Numbered from the stretch's first letter, positions 7,761-15,386 are shown. The stretch is 26,456 bases of DNA from an uncultured Bacteroidales bacterium (GCA_937899265.1 CALBPV010000101.1:1-26456), one strand, 5' to 3'. Numbers and translations are program-made. Notes: generated by a model from the sequence alone, not told the origin.

Positions 7761-8231
7761 TCAGAATTTGATTTCGAGAACTTCGAGTTGCTGCACACCG
7801 GCAGGGACACGTACTTCAACCATTTCACCTACTTTGCGGCCCAAGAGAGCCTTGGCCACGGGAGTAGCCACAGAGATTTTTCCTTCGCGGAAATTGGCTT
7901 CGCTTTCAGGCACGATGGTGTAGCACATTTCCTTGTTGAGTTTCTTGTTCATGAGACGAACGGTGCTCATGATTTGAACCGTCGAGGTATCAAGCTTCGA
8001 AGTGTCGATAATGCGTGCATTGGCCACCTGATCTTTCAGAATGGCAATCTTGGACTCAAGTTTTCCCTGTGCCTCTTTTGCGGCATCGTACTCGGCGTTC
8101 TCCGAGAGGTCACCCTTGTCGCGGGCTTCTGCTATCTGGGCGCTGATTTTGGGGCGCTCCACACTCTCGAGGTAACTGATTTCTTTCAGAATTTTGTCAT
8201 ATCCCTCCTGGGACATATAATTTACTGCCAT
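7761..8231 (-). CDS. greA: Transcription elongation factor GreA
   Basis: GreA rescues backtracked RNA polymerase by stimulating transcript cleavage. The N-terminal coiled coil carries the tip sequence ARDKGDLSENAEYDAAKEA with the acidic catalytic residues D41 and E44 at the same numbers as E. coli GreA; the C-terminal FKBP-like domain has GRKVGEMVEVRVPAG. At 156 residues the length is typical. A second ATG at 8216 would start the protein at MSQEGYDK; the upstream start agrees slightly better with homologues that have a few residues before MS. It sits 26 bases after the TlpA-like lipoprotein gene and 22 bases before the HIT gene. Confidence 0.97.
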   Translation of the reverse strand: MAVNYMSQEGYDKILKEISYLESVERPKISAQIAEARDKGDLSENAEYDAAKEAQGKLESKIAILKDQVANARIIDTSKLDTSTVQIMSTVRLMNKKLNKEMCYTIVPESEANFREGKISVATPVAKALLGRKVGEMVEVRVPAGVQQLEVLEIKF

Positions 8232-8257
8232 AATATATTATTTAAATGGTTATACTT

Positions 8258-9454
8258 TCAAAGTTTTGCAGCAACGACTCCGTCCAACTTGCTGTCGGTC
8301 TCAATGCGGGCATTCAAGTTACCCTCCTTGTCGAGCAAGAAAAGACAAGGCAGGTGCGTTACGTTGTAGGTAGCGGCAGAACGCGCATACTGAATGTTGC
8401 CTTCAGTATCGAACAGAACCTCCGTGTCGTGTACGGCAATCCAAGGAACATTGTCGGCCGAAACCTTCCAGAAATTCTCGTCCGGATCGAGACACACCTG
8501 ATAAATCTTCAGTCCGCGGTCTTTGTATTTCTGCCATACCTGGAGAAGCATTTGATTGTGGGTCACACTGGCGGGCAGATAATAAGCCGTGAAGTCGAGC
8601 AGCACAATACTCTGCCCGTCCACCAGCGACGAGAGTTCAACGGGTTTGTCGTTTTTGTCGGGCAAGACGAGATCGAAGAAATTGGAAACTTGAATATTGC
8701 GTGCTATCGAGTCGGCACGCTGGGCTTCCATCCTTTCGCGGGCACGCAAAACCTGTCCCTCCTTGGTCACCTTCTCGAGATACTTGCAGCGGGGAGAGTT
8801 GGGATAGTTGAACACCCAACCTGTAGCCACAGCACCGAAAGCGCGATTGTCCTTAGCATCGTAGGGGTCGAAGATGGAAAGGCCGCGTACACTTTGGAAC
8901 AAAACGTAATAGCTCACGGGGTCGGAAGGATTCTGATAGACATAGCTTTGGAGCATATCCTGCTTATAGCCGTCCACCAAAGCACGCAACGTGTCGCGGA
9001 ATGCTTCTTGGGAGAGTCGGCCTTCGTTGAGTCTGCGGCTGCAATCCAAAACGTTGCGACGCAACTCGTTGCCGACCTGGGCAGCTTCCTTGAGACGCCG
9101 GTTGAGAGCATCTTTCACCTCATAGCCGGAAGCGAAATTCTGGAGGGAAGCATTCACTTCGACGGGAGTCAAAAGCGTATCTATCGCGAGCGGAATGGAC
9201 TGGGTTACCATCCGCAAGTTGAAGAAATCGGGACCCTCCTCGACCAGCGGGGAGAACTTGAAGGAGCCCTTCTCGTCGAGCACAATCGAGTCAAGCACTT
9301 CAGGCCGGCCGGAACCCAAGTGCTCCAAATAGAGCTTTTCGCCCTTGGCGTTGGCCACCCGGCCAGAGATGCTGGCTCTGCGGTCATGACTGCAACCGGC
9401 TACCAATGTTGCGAAAAGAGCAACATATAATAAAGAAAAAGTTTTCATCTTCAT
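8258..9454 (-). CDS. TlpA/AhpC-like lipoprotein lacking the CXXC motif
   Basis: The product is a predicted lipoprotein: hydrophobic leader then lipobox LVAGC with C21 as the lipidated cysteine. Residues 28-110 look like the beta-rich DUF4369-type domain common in Bacteroidota thioredoxin-like proteins, followed by a helical linker and a thioredoxin fold from about 255. The active-site region reads DFTAYYLPASVTHN (287-300), where a working TlpA would have DFWASWCGPC, so both redox cysteines are absent. The cis-proline segment THLPC (366-370) is kept, and C370 follows it. It is therefore probably a binding or structural protein, not an oxidoreductase. A second ATG at 9448 is also possible. It heads the minus-strand cluster with greA next. 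Confidence 0.8.
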   Translation of the reverse strand: MKMKTFSLLYVALFATLVAGCSHDRRASISGRVANAKGEKLYLEHLGSGRPEVLDSIVLDEKGSFKFSPLVEEGPDFFNLRMVTQSIPLAIDTLLTPVEVNASLQNFASGYEVKDALNRRLKEAAQVGNELRRNVLDCSRRLNEGRLSQEAFRDTLRALVDGYKQDMLQSYVYQNPSDPVSYYVLFQSVRGLSIFDPYDAKDNRAFGAVATGWVFNYPNSPRCKYLEKVTKEGQVLRARERMEAQRADSIARNIQVSNFFDLVLPDKNDKPVELSSLVDGQSIVLLDFTAYYLPASVTHNQMLLQVWQKYKDRGLKIYQVCLDPDENFWKVSADNVPWIAVHDTEVLFDTEGNIQYARSAATYNVTHLPCLFLLDKEGNLNARIETDSKLDGVVAAKL

Positions 9455-9540
9455 ACAGATTCAAAACAGAGTTATTCGAATTGTCAAAAAAAGAAGAGCG
9501 CGAGCCATACTATGCCCGCTCTCATCATTAAATTGTGGTG

Positions 9541-9571
9541 CAAAGATAATGAAAAAATCAAGATAAAGCAA
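9541..9571 (-). promoter_or_regulatory. Promoter for the lipoprotein-greA-HIT unit
   Basis: On the minus strand TATCTTTG (9541-9548) matches TAnnTTTG, with TTG (9569-9571) 20 bases further upstream. Transcription would begin near 9534 and give a leader of about 80 bases containing an AGAGCG/CGCTCT dyad (about 9493-9522). It faces the pnp promoter back to back. Confidence 0.7.
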
Positions 9572-9616
9572 GTTTTTCATCTAAAATATTATTAAAAACG
9601 TAACTTTTTCGTTTTT

Positions 9617-9650
9617 TTTGCTTTTATTTCACGAAAAAAGCTTATATTTG
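9617..9650 (+). promoter_or_regulatory. pnp promoter
   Basis: TATATTTG (9643-9650) matches the -7 consensus and TTTG (9617-9620) lies 22 bases upstream, slightly longer than the ideal spacing. The start should fall near 9657, giving a leader of about 33 A/T-rich bases before ATG 9690. Confidence 0.65.
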
Positions 9651-9689
9651 CACGCATTTTTTGAGATCAAAACAATAAAAAACAATTTT

Positions 9690-11957
9690 ATGGTAAACAC
9701 ATTGGTTCATCCAATCAAGAAAACAATTACCCTCAGTGACGGCAGGACCATCACACTCGAAACGGGTAAGGTGGCCAAGCAAGCCGACGGTGCCGTCGAG
9801 CTTCGCATGGGAGGCACCATGCTTCTCGCCACGGTTTGCACGGCACGCGATGTTACACCCGGTACGGACTTCATGCCCCTCACGGTGGAGTACAAAGAGA
9901 AATATGCTTCAGCCGGTCGATTCCCCGGAGGCTTCACCAAACGCGAAGGCAAAGCCAGCGACTACGAGATTCTCACCTCCCGTCTGATTGACCGCGTGCT
10001 CCGTCCTCTTTTCCCCGGCAACTATCACGCTGAGACGTTCGTTAACGTAACGCTCTATTCTTCCGATAAAGTCAACCAGCCCGACGCATTGGCCGGTCTC
10101 GCCGCTTCAGCGGCCATGGCCGTGAGCGGCATTCCCTTCGAAGGTCCCATCTCGGAGGTGCGTGTTGTGCGCATCAACGGCGAATTTGTAATAGACCCTA
10201 CCTTCGAACAGATGAAGCAGGCCGACATGGACCTGATGGTGGGTGCCACCTACGACAACATCATGATGGTCGAAGGCGAAATGAACGAAGTTTCTGAGAC
10301 AGACCTCATCAACGCCCTCAAGGCTGCCCATGCTGCCATCAAGGACCACTGCCTCGTGCAGAAAGAACTTATGGAAGCTGTGGGCAAACCTATAATGGAA
10401 TACTGCCACGAGGTGAACGACGAAGACCTCCGTGCCGACGTGAAAGCCAAATGCTACCAGCCCGCCTACGAAATCGCCCAGTCGGGCAACAAAAACAAAC
10501 ACGAGCGTGAAGCCGCATTCGAGGCTATCTGCGAAGGTTATGTCGAAGCTCTCCCCGAGGAAAAGAAGGAAGACGAAGAATATGTGGGAATGATTAAGCG
10601 TTATTTCCACGATGTGGAACGCGAGGCCATGCGCCGTTGTGTACTCGATGAAGGCAAGCGCCTCGACGGACGTGCCCTCAACGAGGTGCGTCCTATCTGG
10701 ATTGAACCAGACTATGTTCCCGGCCCTCACGGTTCGGCTATCTTCACTCGCGGTGAGACACAGGCTCTGGTAACCTGCACTCTCGGCACGAAACTCGACG
10801 AGAAGATGATAGACGACGTTCTGCGTCAGGGTTACGACAAGTTCCTTCTCCACTACAACTTTCCTCCCTTCTCGACCGGTGAGGCAAAGGCACAGCGAGG
10901 CGTGGGCCGTCGTGAGATAGGTCACGGTCATCTGGCTTGGCGTGCTCTCAAGCCCATGATTCCGTCCGACTTCCCCTACACGATACGCGTCGTTTCCGAC
11001 ATCTTCGAAAGCAACGGTTCCTCTTCGATGGCAACTGTCTGCGGCGGCTGTCTTGCACTCCGCGATGCCGGTGTGCCTATGATTCGTCCCGTAAGCGGTG
11101 TGGCCATGGGTCTCATCAAGGACGAAGATTCCGACAAGTATGCCGTACTCACCGACATCCTCGGTGACGAGGATCACCTGGGCGATATGGACTTCAAGGT
11201 GACCGGTACGGAAAAGGGTATCACAGCCACTCAGATGGATATCAAGTGCAACGGTCTTTCGTACGAGATTCTCGAAAAAGCCCTCCAGCAGGCCAAAGAA
11301 GGACGCGCACATATCCTCGGCAAGATACTCGAAGCTCAGCCCGAGACACGTCCCGACCTCAAAGAACATGCTCCCCGCATGGTGGCCTTCGACATCGACA
11401 AGTCGTTCATCGGTGCCGTCATCGGCCCCGGCGGCAAGATTATCCAGGGTATTCAAGAAGAGACCGGAGCTACCGTTACCATCGACGAAAGCGACGGCGT
11501 GGGTCATGTTGCCGTTTCCTCGGCCAACAAGGCTTCCATTGATGCTGCTGTTGCCAAAATCAAGGCTATCGTAGCCCTTCCCGAGGTAGGCGAAATCTAC
11601 ACAGGTCCCGTCAAGACCATCCAGTCGTTCGGTGCTTTTGTAGAGTTCATGCCCGGCAAGGAAGGGTTGCTCCATATTTCCGAGATTGACTGGAAGCGTT
11701 TCGAGACGATGGAAGAAACCGGCATCAAGGAAGGTGACGTTGTCACCGTCAAACTCCTCGAGATAGACCAAAAAACCGGCAAGTTCCGTCTCTCTATGCG
11801 TGCCCTCAAGGAGAAACCCGATGGATACGAAGAACGCCCGGCCCGCACACCTCGCGGCGAACGCCCCGAACGTCCCCGTCGCGACCGCGGAGAACGCGGA
11901 GAACGTCGTCCCCGTCGCAACAACAACGACCGTCCCGATTTCCGTGGCGGCATCTGA
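9690..11957 (+). CDS. pnp: Polyribonucleotide nucleotidyltransferase (PNPase)
   Basis: PNPase is the trimeric phosphorolytic 3'-5' exoribonuclease of RNA decay. The 755-residue protein has a first RNase PH domain (about 10-145), a helical linker, a second RNase PH domain with the metal-binding DILGDEDHLGDMDF block (about 488-501), a KH domain with IGPGGKIIQGIQEETG (about 565-612) and an S1 domain (about 632-705). The last 42 residues are unusually basic, with 15 arginines in RGER/RPRR repeats. An in-frame ATG at 9618 would add 24 residues but lies across the promoter, so ATG 9690 with MVNTLVHP is chosen. The gene stands alone, without rpsO beside it. Confidence 0.97.
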   Translation: MVNTLVHPIKKTITLSDGRTITLETGKVAKQADGAVELRMGGTMLLATVCTARDVTPGTDFMPLTVEYKEKYASAGRFPGGFTKREGKASDYEILTSRLIDRVLRPLFPGNYHAETFVNVTLYSSDKVNQPDALAGLAASAAMAVSGIPFEGPISEVRVVRINGEFVIDPTFEQMKQADMDLMVGATYDNIMMVEGEMNEVSETDLINALKAAHAAIKDHCLVQKELMEAVGKPIMEYCHEVNDEDLRADVKAKCYQPAYEIAQSGNKNKHEREAAFEAICEGYVEALPEEKKEDEEYVGMIKRYFHDVEREAMRRCVLDEGKRLDGRALNEVRPIWIEPDYVPGPHGSAIFTRGETQALVTCTLGTKLDEKMIDDVLRQGYDKFLLHYNFPPFSTGEAKAQRGVGRREIGHGHLAWRALKPMIPSDFPYTIRVVSDIFESNGSSSMATVCGGCLALRDAGVPMIRPVSGVAMGLIKDEDSDKYAVLTDILGDEDHLGDMDFKVTGTEKGITATQMDIKCNGLSYEILEKALQQAKEGRAHILGKILEAQPETRPDLKEHAPRMVAFDIDKSFIGAVIGPGGKIIQGIQEETGATVTIDESDGVGHVAVSSANKASIDAAVAKIKAIVALPEVGEIYTGPVKTIQSFGAFVEFMPGKEGLLHISEIDWKRFETMEETGIKEGDVVTVKLLEIDQKTGKFRLSMRALKEKPDGYEERPARTPRGERPERPRRDRGERGERRPRRNNNDRPDFRGGI

Positions 11958-11980
11958 CGATTATTCTCATCCCAAATAGA

Positions 11981-12010
11981 AAGCCTCGCCGACAGGGCGA
12001 GGCTTTTTTG
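11981..12010 (+). terminator. pnp terminator, probably bidirectional
   Basis: A perfect 10-bp stem, AAGCCTCGCC with GGCGAGGCTT, encloses GACAG and is followed by a T run on the plus strand. On the minus strand the stem is followed by TCTATTTG, and the convergent small ORF ends three bases before this structure, so it may serve both units. Confidence 0.9.
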
Positions 12011-12012
12011 TT

Positions 12013-12171
12013 TCATTGTTCGGATAGCAGAACAGGAGCCGTATAGAGTCTGGCGAAAAGACGGAGGAATGCCAACGTTTGGGACTTCGGTTCTCCGAGT
12101 TGCGGGATTTTGTCAACTTGTGTGGCTGAAACCTGAGCCAACTGAAGAGAAGGTGTAAAAAAATGCTTCAT
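12013..12171 (-). CDS. Small protein (52 aa) downstream of sigma factor
   Basis: An open frame of 53 codons starts at ATG 12171 (MKHFFTPSLQ) and ends with TGA at 12013-12015, right at the shared terminator. It has no hydrophobic signal; the C-terminal half contains SQTLAFLRLFARLY, an amphipathic basic helix. From memory this resembles short Bacteroidota proteins with a TL-F-[IR]-FAR-Y pattern, but I cannot verify that. It is same-strand and 81 bases downstream of the sigma-factor gene, with a 44-base hairpin ending three bases before its start codon. Support for it being real is its position, exact fit to the terminator and plausible composition; no ribosome site is visible. Confidence 0.5.
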   Translation of the reverse strand: MKHFFTPSLQLAQVSATQVDKIPQLGEPKSQTLAFLRLFARLYTAPVLLSEQ

Positions 12172-12174
12172 AGG

Positions 12175-12218
12175 CAAGCGTTACTATTATCATACGTGGT
12201 GTATTAATAGAACGCTTG
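12175..12218 (-). promoter_or_regulatory. Long stem-loop before the 52-aa ORF
   Basis: CAAGCGTT (12175-12182) pairs with AACGCTTG (12211-12218), CTATTA with TAATAG, and ATAC with GTAT, closing on a 5-base loop, with only an A and a TC bulged on one arm. No T run follows, so it is not a normal terminator. On the minus strand it ends three bases before the small ORF's ATG, where it could mask ribosome entry or mark an mRNA processing point. Confidence 0.65.
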
Positions 12219-12252
12219 TCGTTGAATTTTATTGTGGAAGTCCGTAAAAAAA

Positions 12253-12834
12253 TTATACAGCCAGCGAAATATTGTATTTTTCGGCCATCTTCCGCATATT
12301 GATGATGGCGTAGCGTATGCGTCCCAAAGCCGTATTGATGGAGATGCCTTCAAGGGCGGCAATTTCCTTGAACGGCATGTCCAAGTAGTAACGCTGGTAA
12401 ACGATTTTCTTTTGGTCTTCAGGCAAATACTTGATGAGACGCCGGATGTCGCGTTTCACTTCGCGGGAGGAAAGCACCTGCTCAAGAGAAGGGTCAGCCA
12501 ATTCGGCATTGTTGAAGAGGTCGTATTCGACATCTCCTTCATGCACGGACAAATCATTCTGTTGACGGCGAAAGTGGTCGATGACATCGTTGTGTGCCAA
12601 TCGGAAAAGGTAGCCGACAAACCGTCCGGACTCAGCATACTGACCGGATTTGATTGTGATGATAACTTTTGTAAAGGTTTCTTGGAAGATGTCGTCCGCT
12701 ATGTCCCGATTCTTCACGATGGTGAGAATGTAGGAAAACAACTTGTTTTTGTAGCGGTTCAACAACTCGTCGAATGCCTCGTTTGCACCCTGAGCAAACT
12801 TTGCAATCAGGGCTTCATCGGAAAGATTTTTCAT
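12253..12834 (-). CDS. RNA polymerase sigma factor, sigma-70/ECF type
   Basis: The 193-residue protein has the two-domain layout of ECF sigma factors. Region 2 spans about 10-90, with FDELLNRYKNKLFSYILTIV, DIADDIFQETF and RFVGYLFRLAHNDVIDHFRR; region 4 spans about 125-185 with a helix-turn-helix in YLDMPFKEIAALEGISINTALGRIRYAI. It would direct RNA polymerase to its own promoter class. No anti-sigma factor gene is adjacent; the only companion is the 52-aa ORF downstream. Its leader has a TAnnTTTG promoter and a hairpin four bases before the start codon, which suggests post-transcriptional control. The target regulon cannot be told from sequence. Confidence 0.93.
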   Translation of the reverse strand: MKNLSDEALIAKFAQGANEAFDELLNRYKNKLFSYILTIVKNRDIADDIFQETFTKVIITIKSGQYAESGRFVGYLFRLAHNDVIDHFRRQQNDLSVHEGDVEYDLFNNAELADPSLEQVLSSREVKRDIRRLIKYLPEDQKKIVYQRYYLDMPFKEIAALEGISINTALGRIRYAIINMRKMAEKYNISLAV

Positions 12835-12838
12835 CTAT

Positions 12839-12867
12839 CTACGAATTTTGAAATTAAAATAGCGTAG
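12839..12867 (-). promoter_or_regulatory. Stem-loop at the sigma-factor start site
   Basis: CTACG (12839-12843) pairs with CGTAG (12863-12867), and ATTTT pairs with AAAAT inside, around a 6-base loop. It ends four bases upstream of the sigma-factor ATG on the minus strand. The inner stem is all A-T and so would melt easily, which fits a ribosome-access switch, though no test is possible here. Confidence 0.45.
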
Positions 12868-12937
12868 AAGTTTTAATCAATAGGCAAAATGAGTTGTTGG
12901 GGTTAACAATGAAAGAAAATTGTCACTAACGACGGTG

Positions 12938-12970
12938 CAAATGTACGCAAAAAAGTTGAATTAGCGGCAA
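12938..12970 (-). promoter_or_regulatory. Promoter for the sigma-factor unit
   Basis: On the minus strand TACATTTG (12938-12945) fits TAnnTTTG, with TTG (12968-12970) 22 bases upstream. The transcript would carry a leader of roughly 100 bases. The region 12835-13127 otherwise holds only this and the divergent promoter. Confidence 0.6.
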
Positions 12971-13050
12971 AAAAATTAAAAAAAATGCAATTTTAACTCC
13001 ATTTTCTTAAAAAATACTCCCAAAATACACTTTATTTGAAAAATTTTTCG

Positions 13051-13086
13051 TACTTTTGTGGAGATTTTCAAGTCGTTTCGGCTTGA
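13051..13086 (+). promoter_or_regulatory. Promoter and 5' stem-loop of the nucleotidyltransferase gene
   Basis: TACTTTTG (13051-13058) fits the -7 consensus; no good -33 element stands at the usual distance. The predicted start near 13065 is followed at once by an 8-bp stem, TCAAGTCG with CGGCTTGA (13068-13086), around a TTT loop, with one G-U pair. Confidence 0.5.
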
Positions 13087-13101
13087 GGTCGCTATTGAAA
13101 A

Positions 13102-13131
13102 ATGACTTTCAACAACAATAAAAAAGTATGA
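13102..13131 (+). CDS. Tiny upstream ORF overlapping the next start codon
   Basis: A nine-codon frame reads MTFNNNKKV and its TGA stop overlaps the ATG of the following gene as ATGA. Such an arrangement could couple translation. It is short and A-rich, so it may be chance. Confidence 0.25.
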   Translation: MTFNNNKKV

Positions 13132-14033
13132 AACCTACATTATTTGTACTGGCTGCAGGTATGGGGTCACGCTACGGCGGACTCAAGCAGCTCGACGGTC
13201 TCGGACCCAACGGAGAGACCATTATGGACTATTCCATCTATGATGCCATTCAGGCAGGATTCGGTAAAATTGTCTTTGTCATTCGTCGTGTGTTCGAACA
13301 GGACTTCCGCGACAAGATTGTTTCCAAGTATGAGAAGAGAATTCCTGTAGAGATTGTTTTCCAGGATCTCGAGAACCTCCCGAACGGCTTCACGGTTCCC
13401 GAAGGAAGAACGAAACCCTGGGGCACGAACCATGCTGTGATGATGGGCAAGGATGTTATCCATGAGCCTTTTGCCGTCATCAACTCCGATGACTATTACG
13501 GACGCGAGAGCTTCAAGGTGCTTGCCGATTTCCTCTCGAACAAAGAAGGCAAAAAAGGCGAATACTGCATGGTGGGCTACCGCGTTTGCAACACGCTCTC
13601 CGAAAGCGGCTCCGTAGCACGCGGCGTATGTGAGACCAACGAACAGGGCTTCCTCACCAAGGTGACAGAACGTACACAAATCATCCGCGACGAAGACGGT
13701 GTCATCAAGTTTATCGAAGGCGACACCAAGACACCCCTCGCCGAGAACACTCCCGTTTCGATGAACATGTGGGGCTTCACTCCCGAGTATTTCAAGGAAT
13801 CGGAAGACTACTTTGCCAAGTTCCTCTCCGAGAACATTCAGAATCCCAAGTGTGAATTCTACATTCCCCTCATGGTGGATATCCTCATCCATGCAGGCAA
13901 AGCAACCTGCGCCGTCCTCGACACTCCGTCCAAGTGGTTCGGCGTGACTTACGCCAGCGACCGTCAGGGTGTGGTCGATAAATTCAAAGAACTTGCCGAC
14001 AAGGGAGTCTATCCCTCTCCCCTGTTCAAATAA
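13128..14033 (+). CDS. Sugar nucleotidyltransferase family protein
   Basis: The 301-residue protein opens with LAAGMGSRYGGLKQL (8-22), the NTP-binding loop of sugar-phosphate nucleotidylyltransferases, and has the metal-binding INSDDYYG block after the conserved KPWGTNHAVM segment. Members activate sugar 1-phosphates with NTP to make nucleotide sugars for glycan synthesis; the sugar used here cannot be told. It has no C-terminal hexapeptide repeats, so it is a single-domain enzyme. It is divergent from the sigma-factor unit and followed by a hairpin, so it is probably transcribed alone. Its leader carries a stem-loop and a tiny overlapping frame. Confidence 0.85.
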   Translation: MKPTLFVLAAGMGSRYGGLKQLDGLGPNGETIMDYSIYDAIQAGFGKIVFVIRRVFEQDFRDKIVSKYEKRIPVEIVFQDLENLPNGFTVPEGRTKPWGTNHAVMMGKDVIHEPFAVINSDDYYGRESFKVLADFLSNKEGKKGEYCMVGYRVCNTLSESGSVARGVCETNEQGFLTKVTERTQIIRDEDGVIKFIEGDTKTPLAENTPVSMNMWGFTPEYFKESEDYFAKFLSENIQNPKCEFYIPLMVDILIHAGKATCAVLDTPSKWFGVTYASDRQGVVDKFKELADKGVYPSPLFK

Positions 14034-14047
14034 ACTATTCTCCATAA

Positions 14048-14082
14048 TGTGCCGGATGTGTTCCGATAATGCGTCCGGCACA
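14048..14082 (+). terminator. Terminator-like hairpin after nucleotidyltransferase
   Basis: TGTGCCGGA (14048-14056) pairs with TCCGGCACA (14074-14082), and G-U pairs extend the stem to about 15 bp around a CCGAT loop. It lies 15 bases after the stop codon. The T content downstream is low, so it may act mainly as an mRNA 3' end structure. Confidence 0.6.
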
Positions 14083-14213
14083 ATGATTCCCTTGTTTTGC
14101 CTGGTAGGAGGAGAAGCGTATTATTTCCCTGTTTTTATGCATGAAGACAGTAGGCAGAACTTCCCCGAGATTTAGAAATTGATTCAAACAACAGCTTAAC
14201 ACCACTCCACACA

Positions 14214-15386
14214 ATGAACAAAATCCTGATTATGGGCTTAACCGCTCTCTTGGCACTGCCCGTTGAGGCCAAGAAAAATGATTCGCTCCCGACTGAACTT
14301 CCCTCCCGCCAGGAAATTCTCAAGACGATGGAGCTCACCAACGGCTGGTTTATGAAAAAATATGCCGACCCGACCGAGCCGACGAACGTCAATAGAATAC
14401 GTTCGTCAAATCTGTGGACGCGCGGTGTCTATTATGAAGGACTAATGGCCCTCTATAGCATTTGCCCCAAGGACGAATACTACGACTACACGTATCGGTG
14501 GTGCGATTTCCACAAGTGGAAAGCACGTGGACTCAACAATACAGCCCAGCAGGGCAACATCGCCCGCGATGCCGACAATTACTGCTGCGAGCAGACTTAC
14601 ATCGACATGTATAGGCTGGAGCCCAAACCCGAAAAACTGAAAAACGTCATCGCCCACTGCAATATGCTGGTCAATATCCCCGACTGCAGCGATTGGTGGT
14701 GGATTGATGCCATTCAAATGGGTATGCCTGTGTTGGCCAAACTGGGCAAGACCACAGGCGACACGCGTTATTGGGAGAAAATGTGGCAGATGTATGAATA
14801 TACACGCAACCGGGAGGACGGCGGTCTATGGAATGCCGAAGACGGCCTCTGGTGGAGAGACCACGACTTCAATCCCCCCTACAAGGAACCCAACGGTGAA
14901 GACTGCTATTGGGGACGCGGCAACGGATGGGTCGTAGCTGCATTGGTGCGTGTCATGGACGAGATTCCCGAGACGGAAACCCACTACAACGACTACAAGG
15001 CCGACCTCATCGCCATGTGCGAAGCCCTCGTGAAAGTACAGCGTCCGGACGGTTTCTGGAACTGCTCGCTCCACGACCCCGGCAACTTCGGCGAGAAAGA
15101 GACCTCAGGCACCTCCTTGTTTATATATGGTATGGCATGGGCCGTCCGCAAAGGCTACCTCCCCGCCGACAAGTATATGCCCGTCATCACCAAGGCCTGG
15201 AACGCAATGGTGAAGTATGCCGTCCACACTGACGGATTCCTCGGCTACATCCAGGGTACCGGCAAAGAGCCCAAGGACTCGCAGCCCACGCTCTACGACA
15301 AAGCTCCCGACTTCGAAGATTTCGGCTTGGGTTGTTTCCTGCTCTGTGGAAGTGAAGTTTACAAACTCTCAACCGTTGAGAAATGA
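14214..15386 (+). CDS. GH105 unsaturated uronyl hydrolase (rhamnogalacturonyl type)
   Basis: GH105 enzymes remove the 4,5-unsaturated uronic acid that polysaccharide lyases leave at the non-reducing end of pectin fragments. The 390-residue protein starts with a signal peptide (cleavage near PVEA-KK), then the alpha/alpha-barrel. Family marks are WTRGVYYEGLMALY (68-81), the catalytic-region aspartate D165 in WWWIDAIQMGMP, YWGRGNGWVVAALVRVM (232-248) and the SGTSLFIYGMAWAVRKGYL block (298-316). Close in pattern to YteR-like rhamnogalacturonyl hydrolases. The last codons overlap the GH106 start by four bases (ATGA). I see no TAnnTTTG element in the 180 bases upstream, so the promoter is unclear. 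Confidence 0.92.
   Translation: MNKILIMGLTALLALPVEAKKNDSLPTELPSRQEILKTMELTNGWFMKKYADPTEPTNVNRIRSSNLWTRGVYYEGLMALYSICPKDEYYDYTYRWCDFHKWKARGLNNTAQQGNIARDADNYCCEQTYIDMYRLEPKPEKLKNVIAHCNMLVNIPDCSDWWWIDAIQMGMPVLAKLGKTTGDTRYWEKMWQMYEYTRNREDGGLWNAEDGLWWRDHDFNPPYKEPNGEDCYWGRGNGWVVAALVRVMDEIPETETHYNDYKADLIAMCEALVKVQRPDGFWNCSLHDPGNFGEKETSGTSLFIYGMAWAVRKGYLPADKYMPVITKAWNAMVKYAVHTDGFLGYIQGTGKEPKDSQPTLYDKAPDFEDFGLGCFLLCGSEVYKLSTVEK

Noticed and set aside
9618..9689. Upstream start for pnp
   Set aside because: The extra 24 codons span the -33 and -7 promoter elements and are not PNPase-like.
9455..9689. RNA gene or riboswitch in the divergent lipoprotein-pnp gap
   Set aside because: The region is explained by two back-to-back promoters; the one short dyad (about 9493-9522) has weak pairing and no known riboswitch pattern.
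10107..11771. Long minus-strand frame (554 codons) opposite pnp
   Set aside because: Entirely antisense to a clear PNPase; no family motif and no ribosome or promoter support.
14083..14213. Promoter before GH105
   Set aside because: I looked for TAnnTTTG with a -33 partner and found no acceptable match, so none is called.
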